This document shows, one piece after another, positions 1 to 8,415 of a stretch of DNA of 32,613 nt. The notes below the pieces were generated by a model that saw only the letters and a program-made list of their open reading frames with translations, made no database searches and was not told the origin of the DNA. The first letter of the stretch is position 1, and every line of letters begins with the position of its first letter. Where the stretch lies: positions 1-32,613 of the forward strand of contig JAHWJY010000021.1 in the NCBI GenBank assembly GCA_019348135.1, read 5' to 3'. Source of the DNA: Actinomycetota bacterium (lineage in GTDB: Bacteria; Actinomycetota; Nitriliruptoria; Nitriliruptorales; Nitriliruptoraceae). The translations under genes and the position numbers were made by a program.

Positions 1-2
1 GC

Positions 3-1562
3 TACCCGCCGGAGGACCTGCTGCTCAAGCCCGAGTTCGTGGCCGCCAACGTCGACGCCCTGCACCGACTCCGCGACGAGGGCCCTGCGGGGACGGTCGC
101 GGTGGTCGGCTACGTCGGGACGGCCGTCCCGGGTCCGGACATGGACGCCTGGGACGACACCGTCTCCGCGCGGGAGCTGCGCAACTCCGCCGCCGTCATC
201 GCCGACGGACGCGTGGTCGGCACCTACGACAAGTGGCGCCTGCCGAACTACGGCGTCTTCGACGAGGCGCGGTACTTCGTCGCCGACGACATCCCCCTGC
301 TCGTCCGCGTCCGCGGGGTCCCGGTCGGCGTGACGATCTGCGAGGACCTCTGGACCGCGGGCGGGCCGTTCGCGCAGGCCGCGGCGCGCGGCGCGAAGCT
401 GATCGTGAGCCCCAACGCCTCGCCGTACCACCGGGGCAAGCGGGCCGACCGCTGCCGGTGGCTCGAGCACCACGCCACGACCGACGACGTCTGGATCGCC
501 TGGGTCAACCAGGTGGGGGGCCACGACGACGTCGTGTTCGACGGGGACTCGATGCTGGTGGGCCCCGACGGCGGTGCGGTCGCGCGGGGCGCCCAGTTCC
601 AGCCCGACCTCGTGATCGTCGACGTCGACATCCCGGAGGCCGAGATCCCGGCCGCCGACCTGCCCGGGTTCACCGACCCGCGCCCTGACCTCGAACCGCA
701 CGAGGACGCCGCGCGGCTCGAGGAGATCGAGGAGATCTACGAGGCGCTGGTCCTCTCCACGCGTGACTACTGCCTGAAGAACGGCTTCCGGCAGGCCGTC
801 CTCGGCCTGTCCGGTGGCATCGACTCGGCCCTGACCGCGGTGATCGCCGCCGACGCTCTCGGCGGGGAGAACGTGAAGGGCATCGCGATGCCGTCGCCCT
901 ACTCGTCCGAGCACTCGCTGTCGGACGCCGAACTGCTGGCCGAGAACCTCGGCATGCCGTACCGGGTGATCCGCATCGACGACGCGATGGCGGCGTTCGA
1001 GGGGATGCTCGCCGAGGCCTTCGAGGGTCGCGAGGAGGACGTGACCGAGGAGAACATCCAGGCCCGCATCCGCGGCGTGGTCCTGATGGCGCTCTCCAAC
1101 AAGTTCGGCTCGATCCTGCTGACGACCGGCAACAAGTCCGAGATCGCCGTCGGGTACGCGACCCTGTACGGCGACATGGCCGGGGGCTTCGCCGTGCTGA
1201 AGGACGTCCCGAAGACCGTCGTCTACGAGCTGTCGCGCTTCCGCAACACCCGCGGGGCCGCGATCCCCGAGGGCACGATCACCAAGCCGCCGTCGGCCGA
1301 GCTCAAGCCAGGGCAGGTCGACGAGGACTCGCTGCCCGACTACGACACCCTCGACGACATCATCGAGGCGTACGTCGCCGGCGACTGCGGCATCGCGGCG
1401 ATCGTCGCCCGGGGCCACGACGAGGAGGTCGTCCGCGAGGTCGTGCGGATGATCGACCGGGCCGAGTTCAAGCGCCGCCAGGGCGCCCCCGGCCCCAAGA
1501 TCACCGAGCGCGCCTTCGGCAAGGAGCGTCGCATGCCCATCACCAACGCCTGGCGCAGCTGA
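3..1562 (+). CDS. nadE: Glutamine-dependent NAD+ synthetase, 5'-truncated by window edge
   Basis: Catalyses the last step of NAD+ synthesis, the ATP-dependent amidation of deamido-NAD+ with ammonia released from glutamine by the enzyme's own N-terminal domain. The frame is open from base 3 and already reads YPPEDLLLKPEFV, a conserved stretch of the nitrilase-like glutaminase domain. The true start therefore lies upstream and the GTG at 39 is internal. The glutaminase lysine is in YDKWRLPNYG and its nucleophile cysteine in TICEDLW (codon at about 339). The C-terminal synthetase domain carries the pyrophosphate-binding loop SGGIDS (810-827). About 520 residues are visible and the C-terminus is intact. 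No other NAD gene is adjacent; nadB lies 12.6 kb downstream. Family identification is secure. Confidence 0.96.
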   Translation, partial: YPPEDLLLKPEFVAANVDALHRLRDEGPAGTVAVVGYVGTAVPGPDMDAWDDTVSARELRNSAAVIADGRVVGTYDKWRLPNYGVFDEARYFVADDIPLLVRVRGVPVGVTICEDLWTAGGPFAQAAARGAKLIVSPNASPYHRGKRADRCRWLEHHATTDDVWIAWVNQVGGHDDVVFDGDSMLVGPDGGAVARGAQFQPDLVIVDVDIPEAEIPAADLPGFTDPRPDLEPHEDAARLEEIEEIYEALVLSTRDYCLKNGFRQAVLGLSGGIDSALTAVIAADALGGENVKGIAMPSPYSSEHSLSDAELLAENLGMPYRVIRIDDAMAAFEGMLAEAFEGREEDVTEENIQARIRGVVLMALSNKFGSILLTTGNKSEIAVGYATLYGDMAGGFAVLKDVPKTVVYELSRFRNTRGAAIPEGTITKPPSAELKPGQVDEDSLPDYDTLDDIIEAYVAGDCGIAAIVARGHDEEVVREVVRMIDRAEFKRRQGAPGPKITERAFGKERRMPITNAWRS

Positions 1563-1871
1563 CTGACGTGGGCGCGGTGGCGGCGGTCCTCGCCGGCCTG
1601 ATCCTCTCGGCGCCGTTCGTCCTCTGAGGAGCGGCATCCACGCCGCCCACCGTGTCGGTCTGGACGCCGCCGTAGGTGAGCGGCGGATGAGCCGGAAGTA
1701 CGACACGCGGCTCGTCCCGCCGGCCAGGCCAGGTCGAGCCTGCGGGCCGATGTGGCCGTCGACCGGCGCCGTCATCGTGACGTCATGCCGATCGACCTCC
1801 GATCCATGGCCGACACGACGCCGGCCGGTCCGGACCCGTGCAGGGTCCCGCACGCTCGAGGAGCGACCCCG
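1563..1871. other. Intergenic region after nadE (309 bases)
   Basis: No convincing gene was found here. The only coding-like item is a 19-codon hydrophobic reading frame at 1568-1627 (GTG start five bases after the nadE stop, ending SAPFVL), without a clear Shine-Dalgarno sequence. It may be chance or the tail of a decayed membrane gene. A TGACGTCA palindrome occurs at 1778-1785. A strong ribosome binding site, GAGGAG at 1858-1863, ends the gap and sets the start of the next gene. No clear promoter or terminator was recognised. Confidence 0.5.
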
Positions 1872-2618
1872 ATGCACGGTCACGACACCGCTTCACGCCA
1901 GCCGATCCTGACCGCTCGGGGCGTCACCAAGACCTACCGGACGGGCAGCCGCGAGGTCGCGGCGCTGCGTGGTGTGGACCTGGATGTCCATGCCGGCGAG
2001 CTGGTGATGGTCATGGGTCCGTCCGGCAACGGCAAGACCACCCTGCTCAACTGCCTGTCGGGTCTGGACGACATCGACGAGGGGTCGGTGACGGTGGACG
2101 GCAAGGACCTGTTCGGGATGTCCGATGCCGAGCGGACCCGCCACCGCGCGCAGCGCATGGGCTTCATCTTCCAGGCCTTCAACCTCATCCCGGTGCTCTC
2201 GGCTGCCGAGAACGTGGAGCTGCCGCTGCTGGTGACGGGCGTCGCGCCCAAGGTGGCGCGTGAACGGTCGCGCGAGATGTTGGACCGGGTCGGCCTGGCC
2301 GACCGCGGCCACCACCGTCCCGGCGAGCTGTCCGGGGGGGAGCAGCAACGCGTCACCGTGGCGCGGGCGCTGGTCGCGCGGCCGGCGCTGATCTGGGCCG
2401 ACGAGCCGACCGGGGCACTGGACAGCAGGACGGCGGGTGGGATCGTCGAGCTGCTGCACGAGGTGCACGCCGCCGGTCAGACCCTGGTCGTCGTGACGCA
2501 CGACGAGTCGCTGGGTCGTTCCGGCCAACGCCTCGTCGAGGTGCGCGACGGTCTCGTCGTCGGCGACCAGACCGCCGCCCGTGAGCTGCAGCCGACCGCT
2601 CCCGCGGTGACCTCGTGA
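1872..2618 (+). CDS. ABC transporter ATP-binding protein, MacB/LolD/FtsE type
   Basis: ATPase subunit of a MacB-like (type VII) ABC system that drives conformational change in the FtsX-type permease encoded next. The 248-residue product has Walker A GPSGNGKT (about 49-56), the Q-loop in FIFQAFNLIP (about 98-107), signature LSGGEQQR (153-160), Walker B LIWADEP (about 173-179) and the H-loop VVVTHD. These are typical of the LolD/MacB/FtsE branch. The frame is open further upstream, but ATG 1872 is preferred because GAGGAG lies eight bases before it and homology begins just after it. The stop overlaps the permease GTG by four bases, which implies coupled translation. The substrate cannot be read from the sequence. 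Confidence 0.93.
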   Translation: MHGHDTASRQPILTARGVTKTYRTGSREVAALRGVDLDVHAGELVMVMGPSGNGKTTLLNCLSGLDDIDEGSVTVDGKDLFGMSDAERTRHRAQRMGFIFQAFNLIPVLSAAENVELPLLVTGVAPKVARERSREMLDRVGLADRGHHRPGELSGGEQQRVTVARALVARPALIWADEPTGALDSRTAGGIVELLHEVHAAGQTLVVVTHDESLGRSGQRLVEVRDGLVVGDQTAARELQPTAPAVTS

Positions 2619-5461
2619 CCGCCGTCGCCGTCCTCGCCGCCCTCGTCGGTCTGCTGCTGGCACCGCTGCTCGTGACCGCGGTGCGCCAGCGCGCACTGGT
2701 CACCATGGCCAGGCGCAACATCGGTCGCCGGCGCGGAGAGGCCGCCCTCGTCGTGGCCGGTGCGCTGCTCGGCACGGCCCTCATCACCTCGGCGTTCGTG
2801 GTCGGTGACGTCATCGAAGGATCGTTCGCCGACGCAGCACGCACGCGGTACGGACCGGTCGACATCACGCTGACAGCCCCCGCAGGATCCGACGTCACCG
2901 AGGTCACCGACAGGGTCGGGGCCGCCGGGGTCGACGGCATCGACGGACTGCTGACCGTGACCACGACCACCGGGACCTTCGAAGCCCCCGAGCACGCGAG
3001 GGCGGTACCCCAGATCGCCGTGGTGGAGCTCGACGTCGCCGCGGCGCGCAGCTTCGGCGCGCACCCGGCCATCACGGGGCTCGCCGACAGCGCAGCGCTG
3101 GCGCCCGGCCGGGTCATCGTCAACCACCGCACGGCCGAGGAGCTCGGTGTGCAGGCCGGCGACGAGGTCCGTCTCCACGCCTACGACACCAGCATCGACC
3201 TCAGCGTCGCCCAGGTCGTCCCCGAGGTCGGGCTCGCCGGCTACGGCGGCGCCATCGTGGCTCCCGGGACCCTGCACGGCCTGGCCGCCCAGGCGTCCGC
3301 GCTGGCGGCGCCGCCCACCACCCAGGTGCTGGTGTCGGTGGACGGCGCGGTCTTCGACACGCGAGCGCTGTCCGACGGCGTCGTCACCCAGCTGGAGGCT
3401 GCCGTCGCCGGCCTGCCCGGGGTCGGGATCGAGGCCGGGAAGGCCACCCTCCTCGACGATGCCGAGAGCCAGGGGGCGGCCTTGACCCAGGTGTTCACCA
3501 TGATCGGCTCGTTCAGCGTCCTCGCCGGCATCCTGCTGTTGATCAACCTGTTCGTCATGCTCGCCGAGGAGCGCAAGACCGAGCTCGGGATGTTGCGCGC
3601 CGTCGGGTTCACGCGCCGGCGTCTGATCCGGACGTTCGCGATCGAGGCTTCGCTGTACGCGGTCGTGGCCGCTGCAGCCGGCGCCGTCGTCGGCATCGGC
3701 ATCGGATGGCTGGTGGCCGTGGTCGCCGGCCCGCTCTTCGGCGCGGCCGGCCAGGGCACGGCTCCGCCGCTGGTGATCGAGCCGGTCAGCCTCGCGATCG
3801 GGGCGGGCACCGGCCTGGTGATCTCCCTCCTGACCATCTGGGCCACGAGCCTCCGGATCGCGCGCCTGAACATCATCCGGGCCATCCGCGACCTTCCTGA
3901 GCCCAGGATCAGCCGGGTCCGGACACGCACCCTCGCGCTCGCAGCCGGCGGCATCCTCGTCGGTGCCGCCACCGGTCTCGCCGGTTACCTGGGGGACAAC
4001 GCCGTCGCGTTCTGCCTCGGCGTGCCGGTCGCCGCCTTCTCGGCTTCGCCACTGTTGCGCCGGCTGCTGCCCGAGCGGCCGGCGCGGCTGCTGACCGCGA
4101 CGACGGTGCTGGGCTGGGGGCTGGCCGTGTATCCGCTGTTCCCCGAGGTCATGGCCGACGGCGACATGATGGTGTTCGTCGTCCAGGGCGTCGTGCTGAT
4201 CGCCGGCGCCGTCTCGCTGGCCTCCGGCGTCGATCGCGTCTGGGCCTTCGCGATCGAGCGCCTCGCCCGGGGTAGCCGCGGCTTGGCACCTCGCCTGGGC
4301 ATCGCCTATCCGCTGGCACGGCGCTTCCGCACCTCGATGCTGCTGGGCATGTTCTCGCTGGTCATCTTCACGGTGACGATCATGACCGTGATGTCGGCGT
4401 CGTTCGCCGGCAACACCGACGTGACCGTGGAGCGGGTGGCCGCCGGCTTCGACGTCGTGCTGGACACGAACCCGGCCAATCCTGTCGCCGCAGCAGCGCT
4501 GACCGAGCGTCCTGACGTGGCCGCGGTCGCCGGCCTGGTCCGCGGCGTGGCGAGCTTCGAGGCCGCGCACCTCGACGGTGCCCGCGCATGGCCCGTCACC
4601 TCCTTCGACGAAGGTCTGCTGGCGCGCGGCGTTCCCGGCCTGTTCCGGCACGATCCCCGGTACGCCTCGGACGAAGCCGCATACCGAGCGGTGCTCGACG
4701 ACGCAACGCTTGCCATCGTGCCGGACGACTTCCTGGTGGCAGGCATCGATGACGCCGTGCTGAAGATCGGCGACGCGTTCCGCTACGTCGACCCGGCCAC
4801 CGGCCAGGCCCGCGAGCTGACGATCGCCGGCGTTGGTGAGGCCGACTGGCTCGCCAACGGCGCCCTGGTCAACCGGAAGGTCACCGCGGCCCTGTTCGGT
4901 GACCAGCAGGTGACGGACCGCTTCTACCTCGCGGCGGCCGGCCCAGCCGGCGCGGACACGCTGGCGGCAGCCGTGAACGCGGAGTTCCTCGCGCATGGCG
5001 CGGACGCTCGCACCTTCACCGCCATGGGCACGGCCGGGATCGGTGAGCTCCTGGGATTCATCGCCCTGCTCCGGGCCTTCCTCGGGCTCGGCCTGCTCGT
5101 GGGCATCGCGGGTCTGGGCGTCGTCATGGTTCGCGCCGTCCGCGAGCGCCGCCACGAGATCGGCATGCTCCGCGCGATGGGATTCAGCACGGGCATCGTG
5201 CGGGCCGCCATGCTGTCGGAGGCGGGGCTGATCGCGGTGCAGGGCACGGTGATCGGTGCGGTCCTGGGTCTGATCACGACCCGCCAGCTGCTCGCCGGCT
5301 CGGATTCGTTCGGCGACGTTCCGCCGCCGTTCGTCCTGCCGTGGCTCGGCTTGCTCGTGATCCTCGGCCTGCCGCTCCTCGCCTCCTTGGCGGCGACGGC
5401 CTGGCCCGCCTCCCGCGCCGCAGCCATCGAGCCGGCCGTCGCGTTGCGCACCGCCAACTGA
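2615..5461 (+). CDS. ABC transporter permease with two FtsX domains
   Basis: A 948-residue membrane protein forming the transport or mechanotransmission part of the ABC system. It has an N-terminal membrane segment (about 2-22), a large extracytoplasmic region, and a first FtsX domain at about 290-420 containing the typical ERKTELGMLRAVGFTRRRL coupling stretch. A middle block of further membrane helices lies at about 445-600. After a second extracytoplasmic region comes a second FtsX domain (about 808-940) with the parallel motif RERRHEIGMLRAMGFS. Two FtsX domains in one chain mean a single polypeptide can form the whole permease. Such actinobacterial proteins export lipids, peptides or antibiotics, or regulate envelope enzymes; which applies here is unknown. 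The downstream sensor kinase and response regulator suggest control by a two-component system. Confidence 0.92.
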   Translation: MTAVAVLAALVGLLLAPLLVTAVRQRALVTMARRNIGRRRGEAALVVAGALLGTALITSAFVVGDVIEGSFADAARTRYGPVDITLTAPAGSDVTEVTDRVGAAGVDGIDGLLTVTTTTGTFEAPEHARAVPQIAVVELDVAAARSFGAHPAITGLADSAALAPGRVIVNHRTAEELGVQAGDEVRLHAYDTSIDLSVAQVVPEVGLAGYGGAIVAPGTLHGLAAQASALAAPPTTQVLVSVDGAVFDTRALSDGVVTQLEAAVAGLPGVGIEAGKATLLDDAESQGAALTQVFTMIGSFSVLAGILLLINLFVMLAEERKTELGMLRAVGFTRRRLIRTFAIEASLYAVVAAAAGAVVGIGIGWLVAVVAGPLFGAAGQGTAPPLVIEPVSLAIGAGTGLVISLLTIWATSLRIARLNIIRAIRDLPEPRISRVRTRTLALAAGGILVGAATGLAGYLGDNAVAFCLGVPVAAFSASPLLRRLLPERPARLLTATTVLGWGLAVYPLFPEVMADGDMMVFVVQGVVLIAGAVSLASGVDRVWAFAIERLARGSRGLAPRLGIAYPLARRFRTSMLLGMFSLVIFTVTIMTVMSASFAGNTDVTVERVAAGFDVVLDTNPANPVAAAALTERPDVAAVAGLVRGVASFEAAHLDGARAWPVTSFDEGLLARGVPGLFRHDPRYASDEAAYRAVLDDATLAIVPDDFLVAGIDDAVLKIGDAFRYVDPATGQARELTIAGVGEADWLANGALVNRKVTAALFGDQQVTDRFYLAAAGPAGADTLAAAVNAEFLAHGADARTFTAMGTAGIGELLGFIALLRAFLGLGLLVGIAGLGVVMVRAVRERRHEIGMLRAMGFSTGIVRAAMLSEAGLIAVQGTVIGAVLGLITTRQLLAGSDSFGDVPPPFVLPWLGLLVILGLPLLASLAATAWPASRAAAIEPAVALRTAN

Positions 5462-5507
5462 GCCGTCGCTGCGGTTCGCCACCGCCGGTCGCTTCTCATG
5501 CTTTCGG

Positions 5508-5539
5508 TTGAGTCGCGACCGGCGCTACAGCCCTACGCT
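5508..5539 (+). promoter_or_regulatory. Candidate leaderless promoter of the sensor kinase gene
   Basis: TTGAGT (5508-5513) and TACGCT (5534-5539) resemble -35 and -10 boxes, though the 20-base spacer is long. The -10 box ends six bases before ATG 5546, so transcription would begin at or next to the start codon, giving a leaderless mRNA as is common in actinobacteria. No Shine-Dalgarno sequence precedes ATG 5546, which agrees with this reading. Confidence 0.45.
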
Positions 5540-5545
5540 CGGCTG

Positions 5546-6769
5546 ATGGTGAGCAACAGCCTCCGGGCGCTCTGGAACGAACCCCGTCCTGCCCAGCCCC
5601 CCGTCCGGGTGTGGCGGGACTGGGTGCTGCTCGGCGTAGCGGTCGCGGCGTCGCTGATCGAGGCCGTGCTACGTCCGGACCGACGTGCCATGTCCATCGT
5701 GGACACCGGAGCCGGTCTCCCGCCGGTCACGGACTGGCTGCTGGGTGCACTGGTCGTGAGCACCGTGCTCGCCGTCAGCACGCTGTGGCGGCGAACCCAT
5801 CCGTTGGCTGCGGTCGCGGTCGCGTTCGGCACGCTGATCGTCTGGGACGTCGCACGGATCGTCACGAGCGATGCGACCGGACTGTCGAGCATCGCGGTCG
5901 TGCTCGTGCTGCCGTACGCGCTGCTGCGGTGGGGGTCGGGCCGTGAGGCCGTCATCGGGCTCGGGATCATCATGGTGTGGCTGGGCACCACCAACGTCGC
6001 AGATCCGGCCGAGTTGCCGGACGTGATCGCCGGGTACGCGTTCTTCCTGTTCTCGGCCGCGCTGGGCGCCTCCATCCGCTTCCACGCCTCGAGCCGCCTC
6101 CGCGACATCGAGCAAGCCAAGCTCCATCAGCGTCACGAGCTCGCCCGCGACCTGCACGACACCATCGGTCACCACATGTCGGGCATCGTCATCCAGGCAC
6201 AGGCGGGGCAGGCCCTGGCCGCCTCCGGACCCGATCGCTCGCTGGCCGTACTCAGGACCATCGAGCAGGCAGCGACGAGGGCGATGGCGGAGATGCGCAC
6301 CATCGTGGGTGTCCTGCGCGTGGGAGCCGAGCCGGACCTCACCCCCCAGCCCGGCCTGCCGGACATCGAGCGTCTCGCCCGCACCACCGACTCGCCGGCC
6401 ATCGAGGTGCACCTGTCGGGCATGTTGGACGAGCTGCCATCGGCGGTCAGCGTGGCGCTCTACCGGATCGCGCAGGAATCCCTCACCAACGCGAGGCGCC
6501 ACGCCCGCAACGTCACCCGCGTCCGGATCGAGGTCGCGGGAGACGCCGAGCAGGTCCGCCTGACCGTCCGCGACGACGGGGCGCGCCTGGCGACGAACCC
6601 TTCCTCGTCCTCGGGGTTCGGCCTCATCGGCATGCGCGAGCGCGCCTCGCTGCTCGGCGGCACCCTCCGGGCCGGGCCGGGTCCCGACCGTGGCTGGGTC
6701 GTCCAGGCGACGTTCCCGACACGGGATCCCGCCACCGAGCCCTCCCCGGTCCCGCAACGGTCGGCGTAG
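5546..6769 (+). CDS. Two-component sensor histidine kinase, NarL/HisKA_3 family
   Basis: Membrane-bound sensor that autophosphorylates on histidine and passes the phosphate to the response regulator encoded two bases downstream. The first ~175 of 407 residues hold several hydrophobic membrane helices with only short loops, so it probably senses a membrane or envelope signal. The HisKA_3 dimerisation helix follows, with RDLHDTIGHH; the phospho-accepting histidine is about residue 204. The ATPase domain shows the N-box (AQESLTNARRHA), a DDG box and GFGLIGMRER. An upstream in-frame ATG at 5498 was not chosen: 5546 is directly preceded by a -10-like box and the extra residues look non-conserved. 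Its likely target is the adjacent ABC exporter. Confidence 0.92.
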   Translation: MVSNSLRALWNEPRPAQPPVRVWRDWVLLGVAVAASLIEAVLRPDRRAMSIVDTGAGLPPVTDWLLGALVVSTVLAVSTLWRRTHPLAAVAVAFGTLIVWDVARIVTSDATGLSSIAVVLVLPYALLRWGSGREAVIGLGIIMVWLGTTNVADPAELPDVIAGYAFFLFSAALGASIRFHASSRLRDIEQAKLHQRHELARDLHDTIGHHMSGIVIQAQAGQALAASGPDRSLAVLRTIEQAATRAMAEMRTIVGVLRVGAEPDLTPQPGLPDIERLARTTDSPAIEVHLSGMLDELPSAVSVALYRIAQESLTNARRHARNVTRVRIEVAGDAEQVRLTVRDDGARLATNPSSSSGFGLIGMRERASLLGGTLRAGPGPDRGWVVQATFPTRDPATEPSPVPQRSA

Positions 6770-6771
6770 AG

Positions 6772-7428
6772 ATGGCCATCCGTGTCCTCATCGCAGACGA
6801 CCAGGAGATCATCCGGGCCGGCCTGGCGATGCTCCTCGACGCGCAGCCCGACATCGAGGTCGTCGGTCAGGCCGCCGACGGCCTGCACGCGGTCGCGCTC
6901 GCCCGTGAGCTGCGGCCCGACGTGTGCCTGTTCGACATCCGCATGCCCCACCTGGACGGGATCGAGGCCACCCGGCAGCTCGCCGGTCCCGACGTCCGCG
7001 ATCCCCTCGCGGTCGTCGTCATCACGACCTTCGACCTCGACGAGTACGTCCACGGCGCGCTCAAGGCCGGCGCCCACGGGTTCCTGCTCAAGGACGCGGG
7101 ACCTGCACTCCTGACACAAGCCATCCACGCCGCCGCGCACGGGGATGCCCTGATCGCCCCCAGCATCACCGTGCGGCTACTGGCCACCTTCGCTGAGTCC
7201 CACGCGGGGCCCCCACCAGCCCAGCCCATCGAGCCCCTCACCTCCCGTGAGGAGGAGATCCTGCTGCCGGTCGCGCGCGGTCGGACCAACAGCGAGATCG
7301 CCGACGAGCTCCACATCAGCATCAGCACCGTCAAGACCCACCTCGCCGCCCTGATGCGCAAACTCAACGCACGCAACCGCGTCGAGATCGCGATCTGGGC
7401 CCACGAGACCGGCCGCACGAGAACGTGA
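6772..7428 (+). CDS. Response regulator, NarL/LuxR family
   Basis: DNA-binding transcription regulator paired with the preceding kinase. The 218-residue product has a receiver domain with acidic pocket ADD (8-10), phospho-accepting aspartate 55 in CLFDIRMPHLDG, and the conserved lysine in FLLKDAG. A C-terminal LuxR-type helix-turn-helix follows (about 152-210; LTSREEEIL and NSEIADELHISISTVKTHL). The start two bases after the kinase stop fits an operonic, translationally coupled pair. By family precedent it would bind as a dimer and control the neighbouring ABC transporter genes. No binding-site repeats could be assigned to it with confidence. Confidence 0.94.
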   Translation: MAIRVLIADDQEIIRAGLAMLLDAQPDIEVVGQAADGLHAVALARELRPDVCLFDIRMPHLDGIEATRQLAGPDVRDPLAVVVITTFDLDEYVHGALKAGAHGFLLKDAGPALLTQAIHAAAHGDALIAPSITVRLLATFAESHAGPPPAQPIEPLTSREEEILLPVARGRTNSEIADELHISISTVKTHLAALMRKLNARNRVEIAIWAHETGRTRT

Positions 7429-7575
7429 CGGAGGACGTGACCCTGCGAGGCGTGCTCAGCGTGGCTGGCCGGACGGCCGACTCGCGGAACGGAGGAACTC
7501 CTGCGACGATGGCGTTGTCCTCCGTACTCGACCGCTGGACCCGCTCGCGGGCCGGCAGGTGAAGGAGCTCCCACG

Positions 7576-8415
7576 GTGTCGACCACCGCGACCCCGGCCG
7601 GCGCGTCCGGCCACCCCCGTCCCGTGACCGTCCACGACATCCAGCGGGCCAAGGAGCAGGGCGAGAAGCTCGTCATGCTCACGGCCTACGACTACCTGTC
7701 GGCGCAGATCCTCGACGAGGCCGGCATCCCGCTGATCCTCGTCGGCGACAGCCTCGGCATGGTGGTGCTCGGCTACGACTCGACCGTCCCCGTGACCGTC
7801 GACGAGATGCTGCACCACACCCGCGCCGTCGTCCGGGGTGCGCCGAACACGTTCGTCGTCGGCGACATGCCCTTCGGCAGCTACCAGGAGGGCCCGCAAC
7901 AGGCGCTCGCCACCGCGACGCGCTTCCTCAAGGAGGCCGGTGCCAACGCGGTCAAGCTCGAGGGCGGCGGGCGGATGATCGAGGTCGTGGCCTACCTCAC
8001 CGCCGCCGGCGTCCCCGTCATGGGCCACCTCGGGCTCACCCCCCAGTCGGTGAACACCCTCGGCGGCTACCGCGTCCAGGGCCAGAGCGAGGCGGCGGCC
8101 GACAAGCTCGTCGCCGACGCCGTGGCCATCGAGGAGGCGGGTGCGTTCAGCATCGTCCTCGAGGCGATCCCGTCGGAGGTCGGCCGCCGCGTGACCGAGG
8201 CCGTCGGCATCCCGACGATCGGCATCGGGGCCGGCCCGGCCACGGACGGCCAGGTGCTGGTGTGGCACGACATGCTGGGGCTCACGACGGGTCGCCTCCC
8301 GCGGTTCGTCAAGCCCTACGCCGACCTCCGGGGCGAGATCGCGAGCGCGGTCAAGACCTTCCAGCACGAGGTCGCGGACGGCGAGTACCCGTCCGGGGAG
8401 CACACCTACGGCTAG
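7576..8415 (+). CDS. panB: 3-methyl-2-oxobutanoate hydroxymethyltransferase (ketopantoate hydroxymethyltransferase)
   Basis: Transfers a hydroxymethyl group from methylene-tetrahydrofolate to 2-oxoisovalerate to make ketopantoate, the first committed step of pantothenate and coenzyme A synthesis. The 279-residue length is normal for this family. Visible hallmarks are MLTAYDYLSAQ, the Mg-binding stretches VGDSLGMV and VGDMPFGSY, VKLEGG, GHLGLTPQSV and the C-terminal GIGAGPATDGQVLVWHDMLG. The GTG start is preceded by GAAGGAG (7561-7567). The gene stands alone here; panC and panD are not in the window. Its stop codon shares a CTAG palindrome with the stop of the convergent gene. Confidence 0.97.
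   Translation: MSTTATPAGASGHPRPVTVHDIQRAKEQGEKLVMLTAYDYLSAQILDEAGIPLILVGDSLGMVVLGYDSTVPVTVDEMLHHTRAVVRGAPNTFVVGDMPFGSYQEGPQQALATATRFLKEAGANAVKLEGGGRMIEVVAYLTAAGVPVMGHLGLTPQSVNTLGGYRVQGQSEAAADKLVADAVAIEEAGAFSIVLEAIPSEVGRRVTEAVGIPTIGIGAGPATDGQVLVWHDMLGLTTGRLPRFVKPYADLRGEIASAVKTFQHEVADGEYPSGEHTYG

Noticed and set aside
1568-1627. 19-codon hydrophobic reading frame just after nadE
   Set aside because: No ribosome binding site and too short to separate from chance; mentioned only in the gap description.
1778-1785. TGACGTCA palindrome upstream of the ABC genes
   Set aside because: Eight-base palindromes are common in GC-rich sequence, and no flanking promoter or repeat supports a role.
2477-5482. 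Very long open frame on the reverse strand opposite the double-FtsX permease
   Set aside because: Its translation is Gly/Arg/Asp/Gln-rich without hydrophobic cores, typical of an antisense shadow in GC-rich DNA. The forward frame has clear FtsX motifs.
5470-5484. Small hairpin GCGGT-N5-ACCGC after the permease gene
   Set aside because: Five-pair stem with no T-tract; too weak to call a terminator.
7485-7492. CGGAACGG half site upstream of panB, resembling the 9277-9298 palindrome
   Set aside because: A single half site without its partner arm is not enough to propose shared regulation.
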